Assembly: GCA_963736445.1 (NCBI GenBank)
Contig: CAVTOY010000019.1
Location: 186,001 to 250,000 of the forward strand
From: Thiosocius sp963736445
GTDB taxonomy: Bacteria > Pseudomonadota > Gammaproteobacteria > Chromatiales > Chromatiaceae
Length of the DNA stretch: 64,000 bases
Direction of reading: 5' to 3'
Shown here: positions 25,623 to 35,016 of the stretch, in pieces
Numbering within the stretch: position 1 is the first letter of the stretch
Layout: each line of letters opens with the position of its first letter
The notes under the pieces: model-generated
Database searches by the model: none
What the model saw: the letters and a program-made list of their open reading frames with translations, nothing else
Told to the model about the DNA's origin: nothing
Program-made: the position numbers and the translations under genes

Positions 25623-27443
25623 TCACGAAGCGACCTGCTCGGTTGCCTCGCGCTCCTTGCGCTGCAGCTCCCACATCTCGCGATAGACGCCGGCGGCCGA
25701 CAGCAGCTGCTCATGCGTACCGCTCTCCACCACGCGGCCGCTGGACATCACCAGTATCCGGTTGGCGTCCACCACGGTGGATAGCCGGTGCGCAATGACC
25801 AGCGTCGTATGCTGCGCGGCAACCTCGGCCAGGGTCTCCTGGATCGCCCGTTCGGTGCGCGTATCGAGCGACGAGGTCGCCTCATCGAAGATCAGAATCT
25901 CCGGATCCTTGAGGATCGCGCGTGCGATCGCGACTCGCTGTTTCTCACCACCTGAGAGTTTTAGGCCCCGTTCGCCAACCACGCTTTCCCACCCGTCCGG
26001 CAAGCTCTCGATGAATTCGCGAATATGTGCCATCGCGGCCGCACTTTCGACGTCATGACGCGTGGCGCCCGGTCGGCCATACGCGATGTTGTAGTAAATA
26101 GTGTCGTTGAACAACACGGTGTCCTGCGGCACGATGCCGATCGCTGCCCGCAGGCTGTCTTGAGTCACCGAACGGATATCCTGGCCGTCGATGCTGATAG
26201 TCCCTGCACTCACGTCATAGAAGCGATAGATCAGGCGCGCCAGAGTCGATTTGCCGGCCCCACTGTGGCCAACCACGGCGATCTTCTGGCCCGCCGGCAC
26301 CTCCAGGTCGAGATGGTGCAAGATCTGCCGCTCCGGCTGGTAGCTGAAATCGACGCCGGCGAAACGCAGGCCGCCGCCGCGTATCTCGAGCGGTACGGCA
26401 TCGGCGGCATCCTTGATCTCGGGCTCGCGTTCGAGGAGTTTGAAGATCAAGTCCATATCCGCCAGCGAATACTTGATCTGGCGGTATACGATGCCTAGAA
26501 AGCCGAGCGGGATGAAGAGCTGCAGCATAAAGGCATTGAGCAGCACCAGGTCACCGATGCTCATGTCACCATCGGTCACACCGCGCATCGCAAGATACAT
26601 CACCAGGGTGACGCCCAGCGCGATGACCGCGCCCTGCCCGAAGTTCAGCATCGACATGGAGGTCTGACTCTTGACCGCCCAGTGCTCCCAATCCGACAGC
26701 GTGCCGTCGTAGCGCCTTAGCTCCATCTGTTCGTTGCCGAAATACTTCACTGTCTCGTAGTTGATCAGGCTATCGAACGCCTGGTTGTTGGCCTCGGAAT
26801 CAAGGCGGTTCATAGAGTGGCGAAAATCCATGCGCCACTCGGTGATGGCAAAGGTCACCAGTACATACACGGCAACCGCACCGAACATCGCCACCGTAAA
26901 TATCAGGTGGTAGTCGCGCAGCAGGATGACGGCTACCAAGGTGAACTCGACCATGATCGGCAGGATGCTGAAGGCCATATAGTTCAAGATCTGACTCACG
27001 GAGCGCGTGCCGCGCTCGAGGTCGCGACTGACTGCGCCGGTCCTGCGGTCGAGGTGAAAGCGCAGTGACAGCTTGTGCAGGTGCTCCAGCACACGCGTCG
27101 ACAGACGCCGCATTGCGCGATAGCGGACCTTGGCGAACACGACATCGCGCAGTTCATTGAACAGCGTCGACGACAGCTTGAGCAACCCGTAGGCGAGCAG
27201 CAGCGAAACAGGCAGTACTGCAGCCAACAGCATGGGATCGTCTTTGGCGCGCTCGTAGTACTCGACGATCTCCTTCAGGACCAGCGGCACGCCGACATTC
27301 GCGACCTTGGACAGCACGAGGCAAGACAGTGCGAACAAAGCCCGGCCACGGAATTCCCACAAGAACGGCAGCATGCCGCGCAGGTTTTGCCAATCCCGAC
27401 GATCCTTATGGACTTGGGGCGCCGCGCGCGCTGTGTGCTGCAT
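25623..27443 (-). CDS. Atm1-type ABC exporter
   Basis: A 606-residue half-transporter of the ABCB7/Atm1/HMT group. Membrane domain (about 30-320) with six helices, including VVLKEIVEYY-type TM loops and the family segment FHLDRRTGAVSRDLERGTRS. ATPase domain with Walker A GHSGAGKST, signature LSGGEKQRVAIARAIL, Walker B ILIFDEATSSLD and His switch VIAHRLSTV. Bacterial members export glutathione conjugates, persulfides or metal-glutathione complexes, which would suit a cell with much sulfane sulfur. Ribosome site weak, start at MQHTARA plausible. Confidence 0.93.
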   Translation of the reverse strand: MQHTARAAPQVHKDRRDWQNLRGMLPFLWEFRGRALFALSCLVLSKVANVGVPLVLKEIVEYYERAKDDPMLLAAVLPVSLLLAYGLLKLSSTLFNELRDVVFAKVRYRAMRRLSTRVLEHLHKLSLRFHLDRRTGAVSRDLERGTRSVSQILNYMAFSILPIMVEFTLVAVILLRDYHLIFTVAMFGAVAVYVLVTFAITEWRMDFRHSMNRLDSEANNQAFDSLINYETVKYFGNEQMELRRYDGTLSDWEHWAVKSQTSMSMLNFGQGAVIALGVTLVMYLAMRGVTDGDMSIGDLVLLNAFMLQLFIPLGFLGIVYRQIKYSLADMDLIFKLLEREPEIKDAADAVPLEIRGGGLRFAGVDFSYQPERQILHHLDLEVPAGQKIAVVGHSGAGKSTLARLIYRFYDVSAGTISIDGQDIRSVTQDSLRAAIGIVPQDTVLFNDTIYYNIAYGRPGATRHDVESAAAMAHIREFIESLPDGWESVVGERGLKLSGGEKQRVAIARAILKDPEILIFDEATSSLDTRTERAIQETLAEVAAQHTTLVIAHRLSTVVDANRILVMSSGRVVESGTHEQLLSAAGVYREMWELQRKEREATEQVAS

Positions 27444-27507
27444 GATAGAATTTCAGCAATTTCAATGACCTGTCGGAAAATGTCGACAGCTTATCAGAGT
27501 CATCGCG

Positions 27508-27870
27508 ATGCAAAAGCCTCCAATGAGCGACCCTTTAGGGAGCTGCAGCAGCTCCGAACCCTTTGCACTGCAGGTGATTGGCGACAGCATGGAGCCGGAG
27601 TTCCCGGATGCCTGCATGGTCGTCATCGAGCCGTCCGACTGGTGCCAGCATGGCATGTACATCATGGCCATGGTCGAGGGTGTCCGCTGGTTTCGGCAAT
27701 ATCTCAAGGACGACCACGGCGAGCGTCTGGTGGCGCTGAATGACCTCTACCCTGAGATCGAGCTCGGGGGGCTCGACTGGAAGGTAGAGGGCATCATTAT
27801 GCAGCGCACGCTGCGCCGCGGCCAGACGGCATCCGGTCGGCGCGAGGTCAAACACTACAAATACGCCTGA
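27508..27870 (+). CDS. S24/LexA-like domain protein without DNA-binding part
   Basis: A 120-residue protein that is only the C-terminal peptidase-like fold of LexA/UmuD. The serine motif is VIGDSMEPEFPDACMVVIEP with Ser27. The catalytic lysine expected about 35 residues later is not present; the equivalent strand reads VRWFRQYL with Arg instead. No helix-turn-helix precedes it. So it may bind a partner or a repressor rather than cleave. Divergent from the Atm1-type exporter with 64 bases between. An ATG at 27523 is an alternative start. Confidence 0.75.
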   Translation: MQKPPMSDPLGSCSSSEPFALQVIGDSMEPEFPDACMVVIEPSDWCQHGMYIMAMVEGVRWFRQYLKDDHGERLVALNDLYPEIELGGLDWKVEGIIMQRTLRRGQTASGRREVKHYKYA

Positions 27871-27977
27871 TCCCCTCGCTAGCCACGCCCCTCCGTCAAT
27901 CCAGGAATCTGGAGATCTTCAAAACAACCGTGGGATCGTGCGAGCATTGGCACCCAGATCACAAACCGGAGTCATCC

Positions 27978-28511
27978 ATGCTGTACCGCACGCTAGGATT
28001 CATTGTCTTCACCCTGGTCACGCAGGCGGCCAGCGCGGACATCAAGGCCACTACGGCGGATGGCCGCGAGGTGCTGTTGCGTGACAACGGTACCTGGACG
28101 CTGGTGACCGATCAATCCGGCGACGAGGCGTCTCAACAGGCAACCCTGACACTGGAAAAAAAGTTCGACCTGGCCCGTGGCTGCCGTCTGGGACTGCGTC
28201 TGAAAAACGATCTCACCGCGCAAATCCGCACCCTGGTCTTGCGCTTCACGGCCTACAAGGACGACAACATACCGTTCGAGACGGTGAGTCGCGGTTTCTC
28301 CTACATCAAACCGACAGCATCGCAATACCAGGAGATCAGTTTCCGGGGGATCGGCTGCGACGAAATCAGCGCAGTCGAGGTGTCGGCGGCGCGCAACTGC
28401 CACGTCGCCGAGTTGACTAAATACTCGGCGTCGGAGGAGCGCTGTCTGGAGTTGATCGGCATATCGGCCAGTGACGTGCTGCCGATTGCCAAACGTATCT
28501 CAGCAGACTAA
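27978..28511 (+). CDS. Secreted hypothetical protein (DUF3157-like)
   Basis: A 177-residue exported protein. The start at 27978 has a GGAG site and gives a signal peptide (MLYRTLGFIVFTLVTQAASA). It is followed by a short TTADGREVLLRDNGTWTL motif, common in small periplasmic proteins of the DUF3157 type, and a beta-rich region with LRLKNDLTAQIRTLVLRFTAY. Four cysteines (in RGCRLG, GCDE, RNCHV and RCLE) might make disulfides. The 3' end overlaps the convergent chelatase gene by 12 bases. No function known to me. Confidence 0.72.
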   Translation: MLYRTLGFIVFTLVTQAASADIKATTADGREVLLRDNGTWTLVTDQSGDEASQQATLTLEKKFDLARGCRLGLRLKNDLTAQIRTLVLRFTAYKDDNIPFETVSRGFSYIKPTASQYQEISFRGIGCDEISAVEVSAARNCHVAELTKYSASEERCLELIGISASDVLPIAKRISAD

Positions 28512-29330
28512 GGGTTTAAGCCGGTCGTTAAGGATATCGATAAGCAGCGGATGTTCGCCGATTAGGGGCGAAATCTTGACCCGCAGTCCGGGATTTCGTG
28601 CCATGGCTTCGGCACAGATCTCTTCGATGTCACCGCCCGCCCCGGCATGACGGCCGGGTGAGATGAACATCATCGCCAACACGATCACCGCATCGGCATC
28701 CTGGCCCGCGCAGCTGTCGAGCAGATCACCGAGCAGCTGCCCGTTAAAGTCGTACTCTGCGCCCTGGCGGCGCTCCATCACCGCCTGACCGAGCGAGATC
28801 CCCTCGGGAAGGCGCTCGCGTAACATCATGGTCACCTTGGCCCTGACCGCCGTCACTTCGGGCAGCGGCGAACCGTGGTCTACCACGATGACACGGGTCG
28901 GCTCCGCACCCAGGTCCACGCTGCATTGAATGACATGGTCGGCAAGGATGTCTGCCAACAGACCCTCACCCTGCGGCATCGGTGACAACACGTCCGCCTG
29001 GCGTATCTTGAATGGGCCAAATTCGTCAATCAGGCGCTCGACCTGCTCCGGAATGAACTCTGTGAGCGCGCGGCTCTTGCCGAAAAAGAGTGGCAAAACG
29101 ACGAAATCCCGTTGTCCTTTCTCCAGCTGATCACGCAGGAATGCCGGCAGCAGTCTGGCTGGCTCCCCGCCGAGTTCGTCGCGGGATATCTTGTCTGCAT
29201 GCTGTAGTGACACCGGGGTGATGTGGCGCCCGCTGGCCTGGCTCAGCCTGGCCGCAATCGACCGCAGACTCAGCGTCGCCGCACTGCGCCGCGATCCATT
29301 GTCCACCAGCAAGATGACCGGATCGGCCAT
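28500..29330 (-). CDS. CbiX/SirB-type sirohydrochlorin chelatase (double domain)
   Basis: A 276-residue cytoplasmic chelatase made of two homologous halves (about 1-130 and 135-275), each starting with a strand and a (H/N)GS motif. The second half has VVDHGSPLPE with the metal-binding His; the first has DNGSRR with Asn instead. FISPGRHAGAGGDIEEI is the typical second metal site. Such proteins insert iron or cobalt into sirohydrochlorin. Together with CysG and the DsrN amidase it suits siroheme/siroamide supply for DsrAB. Start 29330 has a GGGGA site. No cobalamin genes nearby. Confidence 0.82.
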   Translation of the reverse strand: MADPVILLVDNGSRRSAATLSLRSIAARLSQASGRHITPVSLQHADKISRDELGGEPARLLPAFLRDQLEKGQRDFVVLPLFFGKSRALTEFIPEQVERLIDEFGPFKIRQADVLSPMPQGEGLLADILADHVIQCSVDLGAEPTRVIVVDHGSPLPEVTAVRAKVTMMLRERLPEGISLGQAVMERRQGAEYDFNGQLLGDLLDSCAGQDADAVIVLAMMFISPGRHAGAGGDIEEICAEAMARNPGLRVKISPLIGEHPLLIDILNDRLKPLVC

Positions 29331-29467
29331 GCTTTCCCCCAACATAAGACACAACAGCTCGCTTGAATTCCTAGTATCCGCTACTTTGAGGGAAGGAGAT
29401 AACCTGCGGTGTAAGGTGTTGTCACACGGCCGAATCCGGCCGTTCGAATGCGGCGTCGAACCCGGGC

Positions 29468-29896
29468 TCAGAGGATCTCGACAAGCTCGATATCGAAGGT
29501 CAGCGCCTTGCCCGCCAGCGGATGATTTGCGTCGAGCTTCACGGCCTCTTCGGTGAAGGATACGACGGTAAAATTGTCCACTTTTCCGTCATCCGCCTGG
29601 CCCTGAAGCACCATACCTGCCGTCAACGCGAGGTCATCCGGCATCAGCTTGCGCGGGACCTCCTGGACCATCTCAGGATTGACCTCCCCGTAGGCATCCC
29701 CCGGCGCCAGGGTCACGGTGCAACTCTCGCCGAGGACAAGATCGGCAACTGCCTGCTCGAACCCGCTGATCAGCTGGCCCTGCCCCATCGCGAACTCCAA
29801 TGGATCGGCACCACGCGAGGAATCGAACTGCGTGCCGTCATCCAGCGTCCCGGTGTAGTGGACACGCACGGTGTCGCCGCTCTTGGGTTTCTGCAT
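29468..29896 (-). CDS. FKBP-type peptidyl-prolyl isomerase (SlpA/SlyD-like)
   Basis: A 142-residue cytoplasmic prolyl isomerase and chaperone. FKBP part: VRVHYTGTLDDGTQFDSSRGADPLEFAMGQGQLI in conserved order, with the insert-in-flap domain rich in E and M (GEVNPEMVQEVPRKLMPDD), and NHPLAGKALTFDIELVEI at the end. No histidine-rich tail as in SlyD, closer to SlpA (FkpB). Start 29896 has an AGGAGA site seven bases away. It stands alone between the chelatase gene and the prenyltransferase gene. Confidence 0.9.
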   Translation of the reverse strand: MQKPKSGDTVRVHYTGTLDDGTQFDSSRGADPLEFAMGQGQLISGFEQAVADLVLGESCTVTLAPGDAYGEVNPEMVQEVPRKLMPDDLALTAGMVLQGQADDGKVDNFTVVSFTEEAVKLDANHPLAGKALTFDIELVEIL

Positions 29897-30063
29897 GAGA
29901 TCTCTCCTGTATTGCCTGCCGTTGAGGTTGAGTCCAGGGTGGCATGACACAGCCACTACGGTCCACCGCAGAAAGCCATGAAAAAACCGGCCATTCAGCC
30001 GCTTCTTCCACAACCCTAATGAAAGCAGGCGCCAAACTCAAACCCGGTGATTCACGCCGCGGA

Positions 30064-30939
30064 TCAGAACCCGACCGAGGCAAACAGGCTGGCCATGACG
30101 AACGCGCTCGCAGCCAGGAGTACACGCCGTGGGTTCACGTCGCCGCTGATCACCCATACCCCGCCGGCCAGCGCAGTCAGCACCCCGACGACGCCTACCT
30201 GCCAGCCCGCGGAGATCATCAGTGTCGCGCTGACGCAGGCCAGAAACAGCACGAACAGTAGCTGCGCCACGCGCACAGTTCGGTCAGCACCATAGCGGAC
30301 CGCGAAGGAACGCTTGCCCGCGCGGCGATCCGTTTCGATCTGCGGCGGCTGATGCGACAGCAGCAGGGCCATGGCCAGCGCGCCGAACGCGATCGAGCCG
30401 GCCAGCATGCCGATATCCGGGTCGAGTCCCGCCACCAGCCATAGGCAGCCGAAGACTCCGGGCCCATAGCAGATACCCGTCACCCATTCCCCCAGGTGGG
30501 TGTAGGACAGCGGCCGGCGACCCGCATTGTAGAGATATCCGAGACCCACCATCGGCAGCGCGATCAGCAATATCCACCACTGGTCTTGCTGCCACAGTAC
30601 CGCGAGGCCGAGCAGGCCGCCGGCCAGCAGACTGACCAGGCCGTGCCGTGCCGCCGTCCGCGGCCGCCCGCGGTGTACCCTGACCCAGGAGTCGTGTTTC
30701 TCGACGTCCGCCCCAAGGCGCCAGTCGGCGGCATCGTTGAATAGATTGATCGCATGCTGAACCAGGATTACCGCGACGGTCGCGAGCGCCAGCCCCAGCG
30801 GATGCTGCAGCGCGGCCGGAGCCAGCAGCGGCACGCCGAGCCCAGGTAGTAGCGAGACCAGGTAGATCGGCGGATTCAGCGCCTCTTGCCAGCTGCTGCC
30901 GGACGCTGCGATCGTGCCGTCCAGGTCAGTATCGCGCAT
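30064..30939 (-). CDS. UbiA-family prenyltransferase (MenA-like)
   Basis: A 291-residue integral membrane aromatic prenyltransferase with about eight helices. The first polyprenyl-diphosphate Mg site is NLFNDAADWRLGAD, the second HQPPQIETDRRAGKRS, with Asp/Arg as in MenA/UbiA. The aromatic substrate is not clear; it may be 1,4-dihydroxy-2-naphthoate or a related quinone precursor. It follows the pepN stop after four bases, so it is co-transcribed and probably coupled with pepN. Confidence 0.83.
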   Translation of the reverse strand: MRDTDLDGTIAASGSSWQEALNPPIYLVSLLPGLGVPLLAPAALQHPLGLALATVAVILVQHAINLFNDAADWRLGADVEKHDSWVRVHRGRPRTAARHGLVSLLAGGLLGLAVLWQQDQWWILLIALPMVGLGYLYNAGRRPLSYTHLGEWVTGICYGPGVFGCLWLVAGLDPDIGMLAGSIAFGALAMALLLSHQPPQIETDRRAGKRSFAVRYGADRTVRVAQLLFVLFLACVSATLMISAGWQVGVVGVLTALAGGVWVISGDVNPRRVLLAASAFVMASLFASVGF

Positions 30940-30943
30940 TCGC

Positions 30944-33583
30944 TCAGGAAGCCTCGAGGCTCTTGGCCGCGATCTCGTACACATCCTTCGAGACCTCGGC
31001 GGCAGCGACGGCCTCGAGCACCGCGCGCATGCTCGCCTGGCGGCCCTCGTCGTAGCGCCGCCAGCGCGAGATCGCACGCAGCAGGCGCGCCGCGATCTGC
31101 GGATTGGCGGGGTCCAGCACCATCACCTGCGCCTGCAGAAACGCATAACCACTGCCATCGGCCGCGTGAAAACGTACCGGGTTCGCGTTGGCGAAGCTAC
31201 CGATCAGGGCCCGCACCTTGTTCGGGTTGCGCATCGAGAAGGCTGGATGGGACATCAACTGATGAACCCGTTCGAGCGTATCCGCCCGGCTCGACATCGC
31301 CTGGACGCCGAACCATTTGTCCATCACCAGCGGATCACCGTGCCAGCGCCTCTCGAAATCCGCCAGTGCCTCTGAACGTGCCGGATGGTCACTGTCGGCC
31401 AGCAGCGAGAGTGCGGCCATTACATCGGTCATGCAGTGTTGCCGAACATACTGTGCGTGGCAGAGATCCCCGCCCTGCATACCGGCCGACGCCGCCAGGT
31501 AACCCAGTACGCGGTTCTTCAGACTTCGCCGACCGATCGCCTCGGCCGTCGGCGCATAGGGGGCAGCATCGTCCATGCGCCTGTATATTGCGCGCAGCTC
31601 GTCACCCAGTGCACGACCTATGGCGATGCGCAGCGTGTCGCGCGCGAGGTGCAGGGCGTCGACGTCGACCGTTGCCATGAAATCACCCAGGTAAGCGATC
31701 GACGGCAGACTCAGCACCTCTGCCAGCAGCGCCGGCTCTGCATCCTGGCTCGAGAGCGCGCGGCGGAAAGCCTCGATCAGGCCGTCGGGTACGACCATCT
31801 CGATCCCGCGCTGGTAGTTGTTCACCATGTCTAGCAGTACGCGGCGTGACAGCGTCTGCGCCGCGTCCCAGCGGTTGAAGCCGTCACGGTCGTTGGCCAT
31901 CAGAAACATCAGCTGCGTATCGCTGTAGCCGAATTCGAGCTTGACCGGGGCACTGAAGCCACGCAGCAGCGAGGGCACCGGCTCCTCATGCACGTCGTGG
32001 AAGGTAAAACGCTGGCGCGCCGCCGTCAGCTGCAGGGTGTGCTGTGTGGCCGGCTGCGACGCATCATTCAGCCGCACCGCCATGTCGCGGCCGTCACCCC
32101 CTACCAGACCAGCGACGATTGGGATAAGTAACGGCGGCTTGTCCGTCTGCCCGCGACTGTCGAGCACCGACTGCTGAATATCCAGGGTATAGCTGGCCGA
32201 GGCCGGATCGTAGCCCGCCTCTACCTCGAGCAACGGGGTACCGGCATAATCGTACCAGTGCTGCATCTGCGAGAGATCCTGTCCGGAGGCATCCGCCATG
32301 CAGCGCACAAAATCCTCGGTCGTGACCGCCTGACCATCATGCCGGGAAAAGTACAGATCGGTCGCCTTGCGAAAGGTCTCCGGGCCGAGCAGATTGGCCT
32401 GCATGCGGACCACCTCGGCGCCCTTCTCATAGACGGTGACGGTGTAAAAGTTGTTGATCTCGATATACGACGCCGGGCGAATCGGGTGCGCCATTGGCCC
32501 GGCGTCCTCGGCGAATTGGTGCGCGCGCAGCAGACGCACGTCCTCGATGCGCTTGACCCCGCGTGCGCCCATGTCGGCGGAGAACTCCTGGTCACGGAAG
32601 ACCGTGAAGCCCTCCTTCAGGGACAACTGAAACCAGTCGCGGCAGGTGATGCGATTGCCGGTCCAGTTGTGGAAATACTCATGCGCGATCACGCCCTCGA
32701 TACCGAGAAAATCCTGATCAGTGGCGGTATCGGGGCGTGCCAGCACGAACTTGGAGTTGAAGACGTTCAGACCCTTGTTCTCCATCGCGCCCATGTTGAA
32801 GTCGTTCACCGCGACGATGTTATAGACGTCGAGGTCGTACTCCCGGCCATATTTCTTCTCGTCCCAGCGCATCGCATTCACCAGGGAGCGCAGCGCATGG
32901 TCACATTTGTCGATGTTCTCCGGCTCGACATAGATGCGCAGCTGCACCCTGCGTCCCGACGACGTGGTGTACTCGTCTTCGATGTAGCGTAAATCGCCCG
33001 CGACCAGGGCGAACAGATAGCTTGGCTTGGGGATAGGATCATCCCACACGGCATAATGGCGCCCCGCCGGCAACTCGCCGGCCTCACGCGGGTTGCCATT
33101 GGACAGCAATACCGGGTAACGCGCACGGTCGGCCTCGATCCGCACCGTGAAGCGGGCCATGATGTCCGGCCGGTCGAGGTACCAGGTGATCTTGCGAAAG
33201 CCCTCGGGTTCGCACTGAGTGCAGAACAGGCCGCCGGATCGGTACAGCCCCTCCAGCGCGGTGTTATCCTCCGGCGCGATCGACACCTCGCTCTCCAGTA
33301 CGAAAGTCTCGGGCGGCTCGAAGAGCGTCAGGGACTCGGCATCGATGCGATAACGTTCGGCGGCTATCTCCTGGCCATCGAGGCGTACCCAGATCGGTTG
33401 CAGACCCTCGCCGTGCAGCCGCAGCGACCCGCCCTGCCCTTTGGGATTGCGCTTCACCCCAAGCCGCGAGACCACCCGGCTGCCCTGCTCATGCAGGTCG
33501 AACGCGAGATCCACCGTTTCGATCAAGTAGGCCGGCGGCTGATAGTCCTCGAGTTTAATGGTTCGCGGGGCGGCGTCTTTCAT
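30944..33583 (-). CDS. pepN: Aminopeptidase N (M1 family)
   Basis: An 879-residue zinc metallopeptidase of the M1 family that trims N-terminal residues from peptides in the cytoplasm. Substrate-binding NMGAMENKGLN, zinc motif VIAHEYFHNWTGNRITCRDW and the downstream Glu (LSLKEGFTVF) are all present, followed by the Ig-like and helical C-terminal domains found in E. coli PepN. Start 33583 (MKDAAPRTIKLEDYQPPAYLI) matches the family start; a longer frame upstream to 33760 covers the promoter region and is not needed. Downstream gene is the prenyltransferase. Confidence 0.96.
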   Translation of the reverse strand: MKDAAPRTIKLEDYQPPAYLIETVDLAFDLHEQGSRVVSRLGVKRNPKGQGGSLRLHGEGLQPIWVRLDGQEIAAERYRIDAESLTLFEPPETFVLESEVSIAPEDNTALEGLYRSGGLFCTQCEPEGFRKITWYLDRPDIMARFTVRIEADRARYPVLLSNGNPREAGELPAGRHYAVWDDPIPKPSYLFALVAGDLRYIEDEYTTSSGRRVQLRIYVEPENIDKCDHALRSLVNAMRWDEKKYGREYDLDVYNIVAVNDFNMGAMENKGLNVFNSKFVLARPDTATDQDFLGIEGVIAHEYFHNWTGNRITCRDWFQLSLKEGFTVFRDQEFSADMGARGVKRIEDVRLLRAHQFAEDAGPMAHPIRPASYIEINNFYTVTVYEKGAEVVRMQANLLGPETFRKATDLYFSRHDGQAVTTEDFVRCMADASGQDLSQMQHWYDYAGTPLLEVEAGYDPASASYTLDIQQSVLDSRGQTDKPPLLIPIVAGLVGGDGRDMAVRLNDASQPATQHTLQLTAARQRFTFHDVHEEPVPSLLRGFSAPVKLEFGYSDTQLMFLMANDRDGFNRWDAAQTLSRRVLLDMVNNYQRGIEMVVPDGLIEAFRRALSSQDAEPALLAEVLSLPSIAYLGDFMATVDVDALHLARDTLRIAIGRALGDELRAIYRRMDDAAPYAPTAEAIGRRSLKNRVLGYLAASAGMQGGDLCHAQYVRQHCMTDVMAALSLLADSDHPARSEALADFERRWHGDPLVMDKWFGVQAMSSRADTLERVHQLMSHPAFSMRNPNKVRALIGSFANANPVRFHAADGSGYAFLQAQVMVLDPANPQIAARLLRAISRWRRYDEGRQASMRAVLEAVAAAEVSKDVYEIAAKSLEAS

Positions 33584-33743
33584 CTTTTGGGATCTCGCAT
33601 GGTCAGGGGAGAGCTGGATCTTAGTCGGCGCCCGGCGCGGGGACCAAATGGCACAACCGTGCCGCTCAAATGGGTAAATACCCCGGTTACGCCATGACAG
33701 CGGGGTTGATAAGCTCGGCTGATGATCGACAGAGGAGAGAAGC

Positions 33744-34061
33744 ATGCCGGAAATCGTCATCTACACCACCGCGATGTGTCCCTACTGCGTGCGCGCCAAG
33801 ATGTTGTTGCAGCGCAAAGGCATGCGCTGGGAGGAGAAGCGCATCGACCTGGACCATGGCCTGATGGGTGAAATGCTGCAGCGCAGCAACCGACGGACGG
33901 TGCCGCAGATCTTTATCGACGAACATCACGTCGGGGGCTATGACGATATGACGGAATTGGATGCGATGGGTAGACTCGACCCGATGCTCGGACTGGTGCC
34001 GCCGGGCATGCCGGGTGATGCCGCACGTACCCTCGATGCGTCGGAAGACGCACCCACCTGA
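33744..34061 (+). CDS. grxC: Glutaredoxin (GrxC-type)
   Basis: A 105-residue dithiol glutaredoxin. Active site CPYC in YTTAMCPYCVRAK (Cys12 and Cys15), TVPQIFI cis-Pro motif and GGYDDMTEL glutathione-binding site. A C-terminal tail of about 20 residues extends beyond the fold. Good GAGGAGA ribosome site. Divergent from pepN; first of a plus-strand group with hslR. Confidence 0.94.
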   Translation: MPEIVIYTTAMCPYCVRAKMLLQRKGMRWEEKRIDLDHGLMGEMLQRSNRRTVPQIFIDEHHVGGYDDMTELDAMGRLDPMLGLVPPGMPGDAARTLDASEDAPT

Positions 34062-34120
34062 TCGCTTCTCATACAGATCCCGCGGACTTTCGCCGCAGTA
34101 TATCGGCCGGCAGCGAAAAA

Positions 34121-34498
34121 ATGCGTCTCGATAAATGGCTTTGGGCGGCCCGATTCTACAAGACCCGCGCGCTGGCCAGCGAGGCTGTGGAGGGTGGCAA
34201 GGTTCACCTCAATGGTCAGCGCAGCAAGCCGGGAAAGGACGTGCGCGTTGGAAGTCGCCTGGAGATCCAGAAAGGCGGTCTCGCCTGGCAGATCGAGATC
34301 CTCACCCTGCCCGCGCAGCGACGCCCGGCGGCAGAGGCACAGGCCTCCTACCTTGAGACCGGGGAGAGTCAGCAGCGTCGTGCAGAGGCCGTTGCGGCAT
34401 TGCGCGCCGCCCGGCAGGCCAGCCCGCTGCGGACGGCATCAAAGCCGAACAAGCGCGACCGACGCCTGATCCATCGCTTCAAGGAAGAGAGCCAATAG
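34121..34498 (+). CDS. hslR: Hsp15-like S4-domain RNA-binding protein
   Basis: A 125-residue protein with an N-terminal S4 fold (MRLDKWLWAARFYKTRALASEAVEGGKVHLNG) and a basic helical tail (SKPNKRDRRLIHRF). Hsp15 recycles 50S subunits that carry stalled peptidyl-tRNA. It lies 59 bases downstream of the glutaredoxin gene. Both the S4 motif and the KRDRR tail fit the family. Confidence 0.92.
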   Translation: MRLDKWLWAARFYKTRALASEAVEGGKVHLNGQRSKPGKDVRVGSRLEIQKGGLAWQIEILTLPAQRRPAAEAQASYLETGESQQRRAEAVAALRAARQASPLRTASKPNKRDRRLIHRFKEESQ

Positions 34499-34525
34499 CT
34501 TACGCCGCGTGGAGCCGCTGACGAC

Positions 34526-34987
34526 ATGGATCAAGATGCCTTCCGCAAGACTTATCGCGAAGTCAACGAGGTCTTCTGTGCGTTCGAGAAGAGCGTGCTG
34601 ACCAACGAGTGCAGCTGCCGTTGCGCGGAGCGTTTCTGCATCGCCGAGCGTGAGGGGGTGCACTGCCGGTCCGAGCCGGGCCAGGCGCGCTGCCTACGCT
34701 GGCTCGACCTACTGCGCGAACAGGCGCGCTTTGCGCTGCGAACGGAAGAGGGGCGACAGCTGCTGCCACACGGCAAGGCGATGCGTCTACAGGTTGGTGG
34801 GATGCGAGGCCTGCAGCTGGTGCTGGGCATCGCCAGATCGTCCCAGACGCAGACCATCGACGACGTCGATGGCACACTGGCTGCCGCGGAGGCCTGCTTC
34901 GGCTCGCTCGACGGCCTCCCCTTTTCCGAGATCATGCGTGAGGTGGCCGCTTACCAGGTGCGCAAACGTTCCCGTCGGCGACGCTGA
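34526..34987 (+). CDS. Cysteine-rich hypothetical protein
   Basis: A 153-residue soluble protein that I do not recognise. The N-terminal third carries a cysteine cluster: Cys29, Cys31, Cys33, Cys38, Cys47 and Cys56 (ECSCRCAERFCIAERE, HCRSE), which looks like a zinc or Fe-S site. The rest is helix-rich with a basic end (RKRSRRRR). It lies 27 bases after hslR and before the convergent nap operon. No signal peptide. It reads as a real gene on codon use and spacing. Confidence 0.65.
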   Translation: MDQDAFRKTYREVNEVFCAFEKSVLTNECSCRCAERFCIAEREGVHCRSEPGQARCLRWLDLLREQARFALRTEEGRQLLPHGKAMRLQVGGMRGLQLVLGIARSSQTQTIDDVDGTLAAAEACFGSLDGLPFSEIMREVAAYQVRKRSRRRR

Positions 34988-35016
34988 CCTCCTGTGCATC
35001 GCTCGCCGGCAGGGCC

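Noticed and set aside
30886..31680. Plus-strand frame of 264 residues over the pepN end
   Set aside because: Arg/Pro/Ser-rich antisense frame; pepN is complete on the other strand.
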